DNA of 30,284 nt from a virus, in the IMG/VR virus record IMGVR_UViG_3300009164_000237, positions 1 to 30,284 of that record, one strand, 5' to 3'. The notes below the pieces were generated by a model. That model was given only the letters and a program-made list of their open reading frames with translations, was not told where the DNA came from and searched no databases. This document shows positions 1 to 7,983 of the stretch, in pieces. Both the position numbers and the translations under genes were made by a program. Numbering within the stretch: position 1 is the stretch's first letter; every line of letters begins with the position of its first letter.

Positions 1-666
1 GAAGATATGGGCCGTAAGTATTGGAAAAAGCGTAGTTATGTTTTCCAAGGCTTTGTTACTGAAGATGGTTTGAAAGAAGACCAACATCCAGAAAATCCAA
101 TTCGTCGATTCATTATCGGCCCACAGATCTTCCAATTGATTCGTGGCGCATTGTTGGATCCAGAAATGGAAGACTTGCCAACTGACTTGGTACACGGTGT
201 AGACTTCCGTCTTATCAAGACCAGCAAAGGCGGCTACGCAGACTACAGCACAAGCAAGTGGTCACGTCGTGAGCGTCCTCTTGCAGATGCAGAACTTGAT
301 GCAGTTAAAGCACATGGTTTGTTTAATCTAAAAGACTTCCTTCCTAAGAAGCCAACTGATGCAGAAGTTAAGATCATCAAAGAAATGTTTGAAGCTTCAG
401 TAGATGGTGAAGCATATGACATGGAACGTTGGGGTCAATACTTTAAGCCAAGCGGTGTTAGCCAAAATACTGGTGATCCAGTAGCACAGGCAGCATCACG
501 TGCGGCAGCTCGCCCAGCGGCTCCAGTAGCACAAGCAAGCGTAGATACAGATCCACCATTTGATGTAGATCCTCCAAAGGCATCAGCACCAGCGGCTGAA
601 CCTGTAGCAGGCGGTGACAGTCGTGCCCAAGACATCTTGGCCATGATTCGCAATCGTCAGAAATAA
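1..666 (+). CDS. 32: gp32-like single-stranded DNA-binding protein, 3' part
   Basis: This is the C-terminal 221 codons of a T4 gp32-type ssDNA-binding protein; the frame is open to the window edge, so the true start lies upstream and the ATG at 7 is internal. The visible part has the end of the DNA-binding core (RKYWKKRSYVFQGFV, typical of gp32 of marine T4-like phages), a mixed alpha/beta segment, then a long Ala/Pro-rich linker (about residues 155-205) and a short basic tail ending in IRNRQK. In T4 the gp32 C-terminal region binds replication and recombination partners; here the T4-style acidic domain is replaced by the linker plus tail. The same IRNRQ string occurs near the C-terminus of the helicase gp41 encoded at 15752. 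It leads the uvsX/uvsY group, consistent with joint roles in replication and recombination. Confidence 0.85.
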   Translation, partial: EDMGRKYWKKRSYVFQGFVTEDGLKEDQHPENPIRRFIIGPQIFQLIRGALLDPEMEDLPTDLVHGVDFRLIKTSKGGYADYSTSKWSRRERPLADAELDAVKAHGLFNLKDFLPKKPTDAEVKIIKEMFEASVDGEAYDMERWGQYFKPSGVSQNTGDPVAQAASRAAARPAAPVAQASVDTDPPFDVDPPKASAPAAEPVAGGDSRAQDILAMIRNRQK

Positions 667-667
667 T

Positions 668-690
668 TTAAGGGGGCTTGTCCCCCTTAA
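668..690 (+). terminator. Hairpin after gp32
   Basis: A perfect 9-bp inverted repeat (TTAAGGGGG / CCCCCTTAA) with a 5-nt loop starts 2 nt after the gp32 stop. There is no clear T-run after it, so it may be a weak terminator or a 3' mRNA-stabilising hairpin separating abundant gp32 mRNA from uvsX. Confidence 0.6.
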
Positions 691-723
691 TAACTAAAGC
701 TACAGTACAAGGAGAATACAGCT

Positions 724-1779
724 ATGGCCACAAAAGCCTTCGATTTATCAAAATTTAGAAAAACATTAACTAAGTCTATTGACGGACTTGGTGTTGGATT
801 TAACGATCCAACAGATTGGGTTAGTACAGGCAACTATGCACTTAACTATCTAATCTCAGGTGACTGGGACAAGGGAATTCCTTTGGGCAAGGTCACTGTA
901 TTTGCTGGCGAATCAGGTGCCGGTAAATCATACATTTGCTCAGGCAATATTATTAAACACGCACAAGCACAGGGCATTTATGTTATCTTGATTGATAGCG
1001 AAAACGCACTTGACGAAAAATGGTTGAAAGACCTTGGCGTGGATACACACGAAGACAAGTTGCTTAAACTTAACATGGCCATGATTGATGACGTTGCTAA
1101 AACGATTCATGAATTTATGGACGAGTACAAAGCAATGGCAGAACGTCCTAAGGTCATGTTTGTCATAGACTCACTAGGTATGTTGCTTACCCCCACTGAC
1201 ATTAACCAGTTTCAAGCTGGTGACATGAAGGGTGATATGGGTCGTAAGCCAAAAGCATTAACCTCATTAGTTCGTAATTGTGTTAACATGTTTGGTACTT
1301 ACAATGTAGGTATGGTATGTACTAATCACACATACGCTAGTCAAGACATGTTTGATCCGGATGATAAGATTTCGGGTGGGCAAGGATTCGTTTACGCAAG
1401 TAGTATCGTAGTTGCCATGAAAAAACTCAAGTTGAAAGAAGACGAAGATGGTAACAAAGTTTCAGAAGTAAATGGCATTCGTGCCAGTTGCAAGATTATG
1501 AAAACTCGTTACAGTAAACCGTTTGAAACATTGCAAATTAAAATTCCATATACAACAGGTATGAATCCTTACAGTGGTCTAGTGGACATGTTTGAAAAAC
1601 AAGGACTGTTAAAACAGTCTGGTAATAGACTTGCATGGATAGATCCAGAGACAGGTGAAGAGTTCAAATTCTACCGAAAAGAATGGAAAGATGATAAATT
1701 AGATATGATAATGGCCAAGTTCCATATCAAAGCTAAAACAGAAACTATCATTCCTGAGGAGACAGAAGTAAATGAATGA
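724..1779 (+). CDS. uvsX: UvsX RecA-like recombinase
   Basis: A strand-exchange recombinase of the T4 UvsX (RecA/Rad51) family that forms filaments on ssDNA, with UvsY and gp32 as partners, for recombination-dependent replication and repair. The protein is 351 aa (T4 UvsX is about 390). Walker A GESGAGKS is near residues 62-69, Walker B VMFVIDSLGML near 140-150, and the loop-rich section with SGGQGF follows near 218-223. The start is supported by AAGGAGAA about 8 nt upstream. Its stop overlaps the next gene by 8 nt (ATG at 1772 inside its last codons), so translation is probably coupled. The C-terminus is acidic. Confidence 0.93.
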   Translation: MATKAFDLSKFRKTLTKSIDGLGVGFNDPTDWVSTGNYALNYLISGDWDKGIPLGKVTVFAGESGAGKSYICSGNIIKHAQAQGIYVILIDSENALDEKWLKDLGVDTHEDKLLKLNMAMIDDVAKTIHEFMDEYKAMAERPKVMFVIDSLGMLLTPTDINQFQAGDMKGDMGRKPKALTSLVRNCVNMFGTYNVGMVCTNHTYASQDMFDPDDKISGGQGFVYASSIVVAMKKLKLKEDEDGNKVSEVNGIRASCKIMKTRYSKPFETLQIKIPYTTGMNPYSGLVDMFEKQGLLKQSGNRLAWIDPETGEEFKFYRKEWKDDKLDMIMAKFHIKAKTETIIPEETEVNE

Positions 1780-2008
1780 CAATCAAATTGCAGACGTTTG
1801 GTTATTGTTTAAAGAGTATATTGACAAAAAAGAAGTCGCAGCCATTGCGGAAAAATATGTTGATCTACTTGCAGACTATGGTGTCAAAGACAAAGTATTA
1901 GAAGGTGCTCGTGGTGCTGATGCAGATTTGGATCACGCTATTGAGTATTACTTGGAAGAAGACACTGAAGACCTAGACGGTTACGATGACGAAGAAGAAG
2001 AATATTAA
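1772..2008 (+). CDS. Small acidic protein coupled to uvsX
   Basis: A 78-aa predicted helical protein with a strongly acidic C-terminal third (EEDTEDLDGYDDEEEEY). It overlaps the uvsX stop by 8 nt and its own stop overlaps the next start (TAATG), so three genes are translationally linked. The position between uvsX and a UvsY-like gene suggests a role in recombination, for example binding UvsX or mimicking DNA charge, but no domain was recognised. The function is unassigned. Confidence 0.75.
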   Translation: MNDNQIADVWLLFKEYIDKKEVAAIAEKYVDLLADYGVKDKVLEGARGADADLDHAIEYYLEEDTEDLDGYDDEEEEY

Positions 2009-2460
2009 TGTGGTATAACAAGATTAGTAAGGACATTTCTTACATTCCTGATGCCGTGCTTTATTATGAAGCTGAATTACAAGTAGCAAAAGCCGACGCC
2101 CGCATAGCAGGAAATATAGAAAAGGCTGCTGCCAGTATGCCCGGCATTGTGGAACAAAGATTTGGCCAACTTCAAGAAATTGAAGCTATTCTTGAATACC
2201 TTAATATTGAACTACGTAGGCTTCGCAGCCAACATTTTCGCAAATATTTAGAAAGCTACCAACGAGCTCTTACCAGCCGCGACTGTGAAAAGTATGTGGA
2301 TGGTGAGAGTGACGTAGTAGACTTTGAGAAGATAATTAACGAGTTTGCTCTACTAAGAAACAAGTGGTTGGGTATTACCAAAGCACTTGATATCAAGCAG
2401 TGGCAAATGAGTAACATTATCAAGCTCAGAGTTGCGGGAATGGAGGATGCCAGTCTTTAA
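2008..2460 (+). CDS. uvsY: Probable UvsY-like recombination mediator
   Basis: A 150-aa all-helical, charged protein, close to the length of T4 UvsY (137 aa). UvsY helps UvsX load on gp32-covered ssDNA. Support is the length, the predicted helical character, the position directly after uvsX and the acidic gene, and the C-terminal pattern (LLRNKWLGITKALDIKQW, then NIIKLRVAG), which recalls the last helices of UvsY-type proteins. Basic patches such as LRRLRSQHFRKYL could contact DNA. The start codon overlaps the upstream stop. Sequence identity to T4 UvsY is not obvious by eye, so a structure-based check would be decisive. Confidence 0.5.
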   Translation: MWYNKISKDISYIPDAVLYYEAELQVAKADARIAGNIEKAAASMPGIVEQRFGQLQEIEAILEYLNIELRRLRSQHFRKYLESYQRALTSRDCEKYVDGESDVVDFEKIINEFALLRNKWLGITKALDIKQWQMSNIIKLRVAGMEDASL

Positions 2461-2492
2461 CCCCCAGTAGTTTGCATCTTATTAAATATAGG

Positions 2493-3179
2493 ATGCAGAC
2501 TATTCCTATTTTTATCGGTTACGATCCACGTGAAGCAATAGCATTCCACGTGTGCGCCAACAGCATTATTAGACATGCTAGCCAGCCCGTATCCATTATA
2601 CCCCTAGCACTCAATCTAGTTAAAGATTATACCGAAACTCATACTGACGGTAGTAATCAATTCATATACAGTAGATTCCTAGTACCTCACTTGATGGGCT
2701 ACAATGGGTGGGCTATTTTTATGGATGGTGATATGATTGTGCGTGATGATATTGCCAAACTATGGAATTTGCAAGACCACAGCAAAGATGTAATGGTAGT
2801 CAAACACAAGTACCAAACTAAGATGTCTGAAAAGTATTTAGGTGCTAAGAATGAGAATTACCCACGCAAAAACTGGAGTAGCGTTATACTGTGGAACTGC
2901 GGCAATCATCCCAATCGTAAGTTAACTCCTGAATTTGTGCAAAGTGCAACTGGCGCAGAGTTACATAGATTTACATGGCTTGCAGATGAACGTATAGGTG
3001 AATTGCCTATAGAATGGAACTGGTTACCAGACGAGTTTGGCCCAAATGAAGAAGCTAAACTGTTACACTACACATTGGGTACTCCCAGCTTTCATGAGTT
3101 TGCCAACACCCCACAGGGTGGTGAATGGCATAGAGAAAGAATACTAACAGAGTATTGTCAACAACGGAGTATAGAATGA
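2493..3179 (+). CDS. GT8-like glycosyltransferase (GT-A fold)
   Basis: A 228-aa protein with glycosyltransferase features: an N-terminal beta strand (IPIFIGYDPREAIAF), a Q-F-x-Y-S-R-F segment, and an MDGDMIV motif near residues 77-83 that fits the DxD metal and nucleotide-sugar site of GT-A enzymes. A C-terminal HYTLGTPSFHE segment resembles the histidine/glycine region of GT8-like enzymes. The ATG at 2493 follows AGG and is preferred to an upstream TTG at 2472. A TTAAATATA sequence just upstream resembles a late promoter weakly. The gene starts a block of sugar-modifying genes inserted between recombination genes; its ATG-TGA overlap with the next gene suggests coupling. The acceptor is unknown (virion protein, host surface polysaccharide or DNA are possible). 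Confidence 0.75.
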   Translation: MQTIPIFIGYDPREAIAFHVCANSIIRHASQPVSIIPLALNLVKDYTETHTDGSNQFIYSRFLVPHLMGYNGWAIFMDGDMIVRDDIAKLWNLQDHSKDVMVVKHKYQTKMSEKYLGAKNENYPRKNWSSVILWNCGNHPNRKLTPEFVQSATGAELHRFTWLADERIGELPIEWNWLPDEFGPNEEAKLLHYTLGTPSFHEFANTPQGGEWHRERILTEYCQQRSIE

Positions 3180-4222
3180 TATTGCCAATAGCACTGGCAA
3201 AAGGCACACCGCTTGAAAGATTTCAAACTGGTGATTATGTTGCTGACACCAAAACATCCGCAACAGCCGCTATCAATTTATATTACGAAATAGAAAAATT
3301 AAAAACAGAATTTATAGAGCATGCGGAAGATAAACGTGCCGCTGCACATAACAAACGAATAAGAACAATAATTAAATCCATGGACAGTGATTTATCTAGA
3401 ATAATCAAACATTCTGATTATACTGTAATGACAACAGTGGCATTTGAAAATAGTAAAATTATTCCATATCAACAATTTGACGAATTAAAAGAATCAATAA
3501 CTGAACCTATTTTAGTTAGGGGAATAGCAGCTGGAAAATTCATTGACTATGTTAGGGCTAAGGAACAGGACTATTACTTTATTGAGACTGGTTACTTTGG
3601 AAATTATGTTTGTGAAGGCAATACCGGTGCTAGAAAATTTTGGCATAGAATTGTAAAAAATGAAATGCAACATACTAAAATTATAGATGTGCCAGATGAT
3701 CGGTGGTCTGCTATGTGTAAGTATGATACTAGGTTGGAATGGAAGGGTTGGAAGAAATTAGGCAGCAAAATTTTATTAGTTGCTCCTAGTGAAAAACCCT
3801 GCAAGTATTATGGTGTTAACAAAGATGAATGGATTGCTAGCACAGTAGCAACCCTTAAAAAATATACTGATAGAGAAATTGTAATTAGAGAAAAAGCAGA
3901 CAGAACTGAACGTACATCCGGAAAAGTTATATACGAAGCATTTGATGAAGATGTATTTGCCATTGTCACGTATAACAGCATTGCGGCTGCTGAAGCAGTT
4001 GCTTATGGTATTCCTGCGTTTGCACTTGCACCTACCGCAGCAACACCTGTATGTTTAGATGACCTATCGAAAATAGAATCACCATATTACCCAGATTATG
4101 AATTTGTTAGAAAATGGTTATCATCCTTAGCGTACGGTCAATATAATTTAACAGAAATTATTACAGGCGTCGCTTGGAAAATGGTATTAGAAAATGAACA
4201 ACGACAGACCATTAGTTATTAA
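3176..4222 (+). CDS. Putative GT-B-like glycosyltransferase, family member 1
   Basis: A 348-aa protein starting at the ATG overlapping the upstream stop (ATGA at 3176). The N-terminal half is charged and helical. The C-terminal half has a Rossmann-like layout: KILLVAPSEKP, then IVIREKADR, then VFAIVTYNSIAAAEAVAYGIP. The last part is typical of GT-B capsule or LPS-type transferases, where a Ser/Glu/Gly-rich loop binds the nucleotide sugar. The same C-terminal plan recurs in the proteins encoded at 4194 and 7092. It overlaps the next gene by 29 nt. The fold-level assignment is moderate and the substrate is unknown. Confidence 0.55.
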   Translation: MILPIALAKGTPLERFQTGDYVADTKTSATAAINLYYEIEKLKTEFIEHAEDKRAAAHNKRIRTIIKSMDSDLSRIIKHSDYTVMTTVAFENSKIIPYQQFDELKESITEPILVRGIAAGKFIDYVRAKEQDYYFIETGYFGNYVCEGNTGARKFWHRIVKNEMQHTKIIDVPDDRWSAMCKYDTRLEWKGWKKLGSKILLVAPSEKPCKYYGVNKDEWIASTVATLKKYTDREIVIREKADRTERTSGKVIYEAFDEDVFAIVTYNSIAAAEAVAYGIPAFALAPTAATPVCLDDLSKIESPYYPDYEFVRKWLSSLAYGQYNLTEIITGVAWKMVLENEQRQTISY

Positions 4223-5147
4223 AAGTTATCTAAGTAGTCTGCCCTTAAAAGTAAACACTCAAGAAAAAATAGATGCGTTAACATATTTTGCCGAGGGTGC
4301 TGCCAAGTGCGGAGATAATGCTGTAACTACTAGAGCTACTACTTATGAACCCTGCGATGTAGGCGCAATTATTGGAAATGCGTTTGCATCAAATCCGCAA
4401 AAAGTTCAACTATCACATTACAGAGTTCGTAAAATGGTTATGGAAACCCAAACGAATCTTCATAAGTACTGGCTATCAATTGACAGCAATGTGTTTATAT
4501 ACAAGGACAGTGTCAATCCTCACAAATATTTGCGATACAGTTTCAACGGTGTTTTCCCCAAGACCGGAATATATTGTAATGAAAATCCAGGAAATGAAAA
4601 TTGGGAAAACATCAAACGCCACTACAATATGGATTTGAAGCCTTGGAGAACTTCTGGTAATCATATTTTAATAGCAATGCAACGACCTCTAGGTTGGAGT
4701 ATGCGAGGAGAAGACCTCATGAATTGGTTAAAGCGTACTCTCACACAAATCAAAAGAAACAGTGACCGACCAATTGTCATACGATGGCATCCTGGTGACT
4801 GGAAAAACTTCCCCCAATATAAATCTACGTTAGACAAATTTGGAGTTACAGTAAGCCCACAAGATCGACATATCCTTGAAGATTTAAAAAATTGCTGGGC
4901 ACTTGTATGCCATAACAGTACGCCAAGTGCAGTTGCTCCTATAGAAGGTATACCGGCATTTATTACAGACGATCCCAGTTACAGTCAAGGCGGCGACGTT
5001 GCTAATACAATGTTTAGTTGCTTAGAAAATCCAATAATGCCTGATAGAGAACAATGGGCTAGAAAAGTAGCGCAGTGCCATTGGAGCTTTGAAGACTTAC
5101 GTTCAGGACGTTGCTGGTCCCATATGCGCAATTGGGTTAAAACTTAA
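4194..5147 (+). CDS. Putative GT-B-like glycosyltransferase, family member 2
   Basis: A 317-aa protein. A central block (LKPWRTSGNHILIAMQRP, then a W-L-K/Q-I-K helix and RPIVIRWHPGD) matches, at the same place, the protein encoded at 7092 (LKPWTDTGEHILICGQH, then a kinase-free HPRD-type strand). The C-terminal part has LKNCWALVCHNSTPSAVAPI followed by EGIPAF, a Ser-rich loop and Gly-x-Pro like the donor-binding region of GT-B enzymes. The gene overlaps member 1 by 29 nt and converges with the leftward methyltransferase gene, sharing 11 nt of 3' ends. Confidence 0.55.
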   Translation: MNNDRPLVIKSYLSSLPLKVNTQEKIDALTYFAEGAAKCGDNAVTTRATTYEPCDVGAIIGNAFASNPQKVQLSHYRVRKMVMETQTNLHKYWLSIDSNVFIYKDSVNPHKYLRYSFNGVFPKTGIYCNENPGNENWENIKRHYNMDLKPWRTSGNHILIAMQRPLGWSMRGEDLMNWLKRTLTQIKRNSDRPIVIRWHPGDWKNFPQYKSTLDKFGVTVSPQDRHILEDLKNCWALVCHNSTPSAVAPIEGIPAFITDDPSYSQGGDVANTMFSCLENPIMPDREQWARKVAQCHWSFEDLRSGRCWSHMRNWVKT

Positions 5148-5667
5148 GAAGGTACACCCCAATCTCTTTGCCCACTTCGCTATCGATAATAAAGTTACAC
5201 CAAGTTTCCATAACTTCCTCATGACTCCAATCATCTTTAATATGCTCTTCAAACGGATTATCGTTGATTGCTTCTTGGGGATAATGAATTACTGGAATAC
5301 TAATAATCATAAATTTAGATATTTTAGATATGTTATCAACAATAATGATTGATTCTTCTTTAGTCATATGTTCTAACACGTCACCTGCAATAGTCAAACC
5401 TATACCATTTAATGATTTGTAATTTACTTTACGTGCGTCGTCATTAATAACAACATCATATTTTGAAATTAATTTAAATTGATCTATATAAGGCAACCAA
5501 GCTTCTATACATATAAACTTAGCCAATGGCAATACATTCGCTTTGTGTTTAAGTAGTTTTAAATATGTGCCTTTGCCAGCTCCAATATCTAATACTGAGT
5601 CGATATCATTTAACGATCTTACCCACTCGACTATTTTCCCTTTGCCTTCGTGACTGCTAGCACCCAT
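5137..5667 (-). CDS. Class I SAM-dependent methyltransferase
   Basis: A 176-aa protein with motif I VLDIGAGKGTYLKLL (residues about 25-39), an acidic motif II region (FICIEAW), and a GDVLEHM motif after the IGLTIA strand, a standard small-molecule or sugar methyltransferase layout. The start at 5667 is chosen over an in-frame ATG at 5691 because it forms a TAATG overlap with the upstream gene and has GAGGGG at about 8 nt. It lies in a leftward three-gene unit with two glycosyltransferases, so a sugar or glycan substrate is likely but inferred. Confidence 0.8.
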   Translation of the reverse strand: MGASSHEGKGKIVEWVRSLNDIDSVLDIGAGKGTYLKLLKHKANVLPLAKFICIEAWLPYIDQFKLISKYDVVINDDARKVNYKSLNGIGLTIAGDVLEHMTKEESIIIVDNISKISKFMIISIPVIHYPQEAINDNPFEEHIKDDWSHEEVMETWCNFIIDSEVGKEIGVYLLKF

Positions 5668-6266
5668 TACGACATCCCCTCTAAATTCCAAGTAAAACTG
5701 TTTTCTCTTTTATTTGATTTTTCTTGTAATGTATGTTGTTCAACACAGTTAGATTCATCTAATATTATATCCACAACGTCAAGACCAATATTCACATCGG
5801 CAGGCAAAGCCCCGTTCTGATTCACCCAATCAATTAATTTTCTAGCTGCACTTTGATGTATAATGTAAGCCCTTGCTCCTTCGTACCATTCTCCAGCAGG
5901 CCTTGGTTTCTTTTTATGAAATCCTTCTAACTTAAAAATATTAGAAACTTGAACGTTAGGCAGTGGACTTGAGAATTTTATATCGTGTTCAAAAATTCCT
6001 ATAGGCTCATTTAATTCAACACATAAATTCCATAACTTCCAGTGGCTTAAAAAACAACCTTGTACACCGGGCCTCAACATCATATCTCGACATTTAGCAT
6101 TTGATTGATTAATATCAATTTTAAAATCTGCTAACCCATTAACTGCGCCGTCAACTCCTTCAAACAATTCTAACTCCCAGTTATGATTACGACCGCTTTC
6201 AATTACAGCATTGGCCATCTCTACACTTTTTCTGTATGTTGGAAGATATATTACAAACGATCTCAC
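5667..6266 (-). CDS. GT25-like glycosyltransferase
   Basis: A 199-aa protein with the features of glycosyltransferase family 25 (LPS biosynthesis type): an N-terminal IYLPTYRKSVEMA strand-helix, the characteristic GCFLSHWKLW helix near residues 70-79, IGIFEHDIKF with an acidic E-H-D in place of the ED(D/H) donor site, and ARAYIIHQSAARKL near 132-145. Family 25 enzymes transfer hexoses to LPS or protein glycans. It shares a 4-nt ATGA overlap with the upstream gene and a TAATG overlap with the downstream methyltransferase gene, so the three leftward genes form one unit. Confidence 0.75.
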   Translation of the reverse strand: MRSFVIYLPTYRKSVEMANAVIESGRNHNWELELFEGVDGAVNGLADFKIDINQSNAKCRDMMLRPGVQGCFLSHWKLWNLCVELNEPIGIFEHDIKFSSPLPNVQVSNIFKLEGFHKKKPRPAGEWYEGARAYIIHQSAARKLIDWVNQNGALPADVNIGLDVVDIILDESNCVEQHTLQEKSNKRENSFTWNLEGMS

Positions 6267-7054
6267 TTGTATTTCCTTTGCTCTTCTTTAAAAATTGCAA
6301 GTTCCTTTCTAGGACCTTTGGCACTCCAAATACTGCTTTCAGGTTTCATAGCCCAGTCAATATAACTCATGGGAAGTGAACCTTTAGTATACTTGGGGAC
6401 TAACGTATCTAGAATCAATTGATCTAGGAACCAATACAATTCATTTTGGTTGATATTAGTTTTGATTTCAGCAGCATACTCGTTTAAGAACGTAACGGAT
6501 CCAGCGTTACCAGTAAACAACAATGCACCTGCTAAATGAGTTCCGTCTTTGGGCTTTTCATACAAGTAAAAATCAGCTGGAGGATTGATCTTGTTTGTGA
6601 ACAGCTTGCGTACTAACCCGTCCACATCTATAGCTAGGCAGCTATGATCGGGCTTTAGTATTTCATTCAAACGTATGAATCGAACACACGCATAGTAGGT
6701 CTTTTTAACCAGGTCTAAAAGGAATGGTCTGCCGTTGGCTTTGCCTTTCTTATACATCTGACGCTGTCTTTCGTTGCTGAACGCTGTGCGAGATAGCCAG
6801 TAATTGGCAACCAATTCAAACTGTGTATGGTCAATATATTCATAAGTACACGATACTTTTTGTTTTGAATTACAAAATTCAATTTGATCAGGTCTTGGAT
6901 CGTAGATATGAATATGTACACCGTAATTGGGAGTATTTGCTAGCACACTATTGATTAGTGGTTTAGCATATTCGTCAAAGTACTTTGAATCCGCCGCAGC
7001 AAATATAAAGAACCCTTCTTGTTTTAGATTGCCTTGTATTGTTGTGATGTCCAT
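6263..7054 (-). CDS. GT8-like glycosyltransferase
   Basis: A 263-aa protein beginning with a strand-rich segment (FFIFAAADSKYF) and a helix with PLINSVLANTP, then a SCLAIDVDGLV stretch near residues 138-148 that supplies a DxD motif, and ALLFTGNAG further on. This is the layout of GT-A enzymes of the GT8/nucleotide-diphospho-sugar type. It is first in the leftward unit and is divergent from the gene at 7092. The 37-nt gap between them holds AT-rich TTTATTAAATATA, which could serve as a weak late promoter in either direction. No good ribosome binding site is seen. Confidence 0.6.
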   Translation of the reverse strand: MDITTIQGNLKQEGFFIFAAADSKYFDEYAKPLINSVLANTPNYGVHIHIYDPRPDQIEFCNSKQKVSCTYEYIDHTQFELVANYWLSRTAFSNERQRQMYKKGKANGRPFLLDLVKKTYYACVRFIRLNEILKPDHSCLAIDVDGLVRKLFTNKINPPADFYLYEKPKDGTHLAGALLFTGNAGSVTFLNEYAAEIKTNINQNELYWFLDQLILDTLVPKYTKGSLPMSYIDWAMKPESSIWSAKGPRKELAIFKEEQRKYK

Positions 7055-7091
7055 AACTTTATTAAATATATCTTTTACTTATCGCACCATT

Positions 7092-7952
7092 ATGAAGCTA
7101 TCGCTATTTACAGACTACGGAGCAACTAACTCAACAACAGTTTTTGACGCTTTTTCTGAGGCTGCAAAAAACATGGGCTTCTCAGTGGTTTTTAACACGT
7201 TTGACGCCGATGTATATGTGATTTGGAGCGTTTTATGGCACGGCCGCATGGCTGAAAATAAAACCGTCTGGAAATATGCCAAAGAACACCACAAACACGT
7301 AATAGTACTTGAAGTAGGTGGCTTGGTGCGTAATAAGACATTTAAAGTCGGTTTAGGCGGAATAAACAATTTGGCAGAGTTTGCTAACAAAGAAAACTTA
7401 ATTGCCGGTCGTTCTCAACAGTTAGGACTACGACTCAAGCCGTGGACTGACACTGGAGAACACATACTAATATGCGGACAACATACCAAAAGCGAGCAGT
7501 GGATGCATCGAGGTGACCCAGTTAGCTGGTTGCAATTTTTAGTTAAACAGATACGAGCGTTATCCAAACGTACTATTATATTTAGACCCCATCCAAGAGA
7601 TAGGGCGTGGAGTATTGGCTTGCATCTGCATCATGCAAAAATACACGTTCCATGCAAATTACCAAATACATATGATGACTACGATTTTGATACTGATTTA
7701 AATATGGCTTGGGCTGTTGTAAGTCCTAGTTCAAACCCAGGTTTACAATCAATTATAAACGGTGTACCAGCATTTGTCGATGAAGATAGTTTGGCATTAC
7801 CCGTTGCTAATCAATCAATAATCAAAATTGAAAATCCAAATAGACCAAGCAGAGACTTATGGTTTGAACAACTGTGCCATACGGAATGGACCGTAGAAGA
7901 AATAGCTGCGGGTGTTCCATTAATTCGACTAATTAATAAAATAAACACTTGA
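7092..7952 (+). CDS. Putative GT-B-like glycosyltransferase, family member 3
   Basis: A 286-aa protein. The ATG at 7092 is chosen over an upstream in-frame start because the upstream stretch is antisense to the 6263-7054 gene. The middle block LKPWTDTGEHILICGQH parallels member 2, followed by a W-L-Q-F-L-V-K-Q-I-R helix and RTIIFRPHPRD. The C-terminal MAWAVVSPSSNPGLQSIINGVPAF resembles the donor-binding loop of GT-B enzymes, and the last 40 residues (NPNRPSRDLWFEQLCHTEWT) match member 2 (NPIMPDREQWARKVAQCHWS). The two are therefore paralogues, while the N-terminal acceptor halves differ. Confidence 0.6.
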   Translation: MKLSLFTDYGATNSTTVFDAFSEAAKNMGFSVVFNTFDADVYVIWSVLWHGRMAENKTVWKYAKEHHKHVIVLEVGGLVRNKTFKVGLGGINNLAEFANKENLIAGRSQQLGLRLKPWTDTGEHILICGQHTKSEQWMHRGDPVSWLQFLVKQIRALSKRTIIFRPHPRDRAWSIGLHLHHAKIHVPCKLPNTYDDYDFDTDLNMAWAVVSPSSNPGLQSIINGVPAFVDEDSLALPVANQSIIKIENPNRPSRDLWFEQLCHTEWTVEEIAAGVPLIRLINKINT

Positions 7953-7977
7953 CATTGTAATCCTAGTAGTATATAAT
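7949..7977 (+). promoter_or_regulatory. Perfect consensus sigma70-type early promoter
   Basis: TTGACA (7949-7954), 17 bp, TATAAT (7972-7977): a full consensus match. The predicted transcription start falls at about 7983-7985, i.e. on the ATG of the next gene. The TTGACA overlaps the 3' end of the upstream gene, whose TGA stop (7950-7952) is inside it. Confidence 0.85.
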
Positions 7978-7981
7978 ACTA
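7967..7981. promoter_or_regulatory. Operator-like inverted repeat over the -10 box
   Basis: TAGTAT-ATA-ATACTA is an inverted repeat of 6-bp arms with a 3-bp centre that covers the TATAAT box of the promoter. It could be a repressor site, but half of it is fixed by the -10 consensus, so chance is possible. Confidence 0.35.
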
Positions 7982-7983
7982 GT

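Noticed and set aside
2493-7952. Insertion sequence or transposon carrying the glycosyltransferases
   Set aside because: No transposase, terminal inverted repeats or target duplications were seen at the edges.
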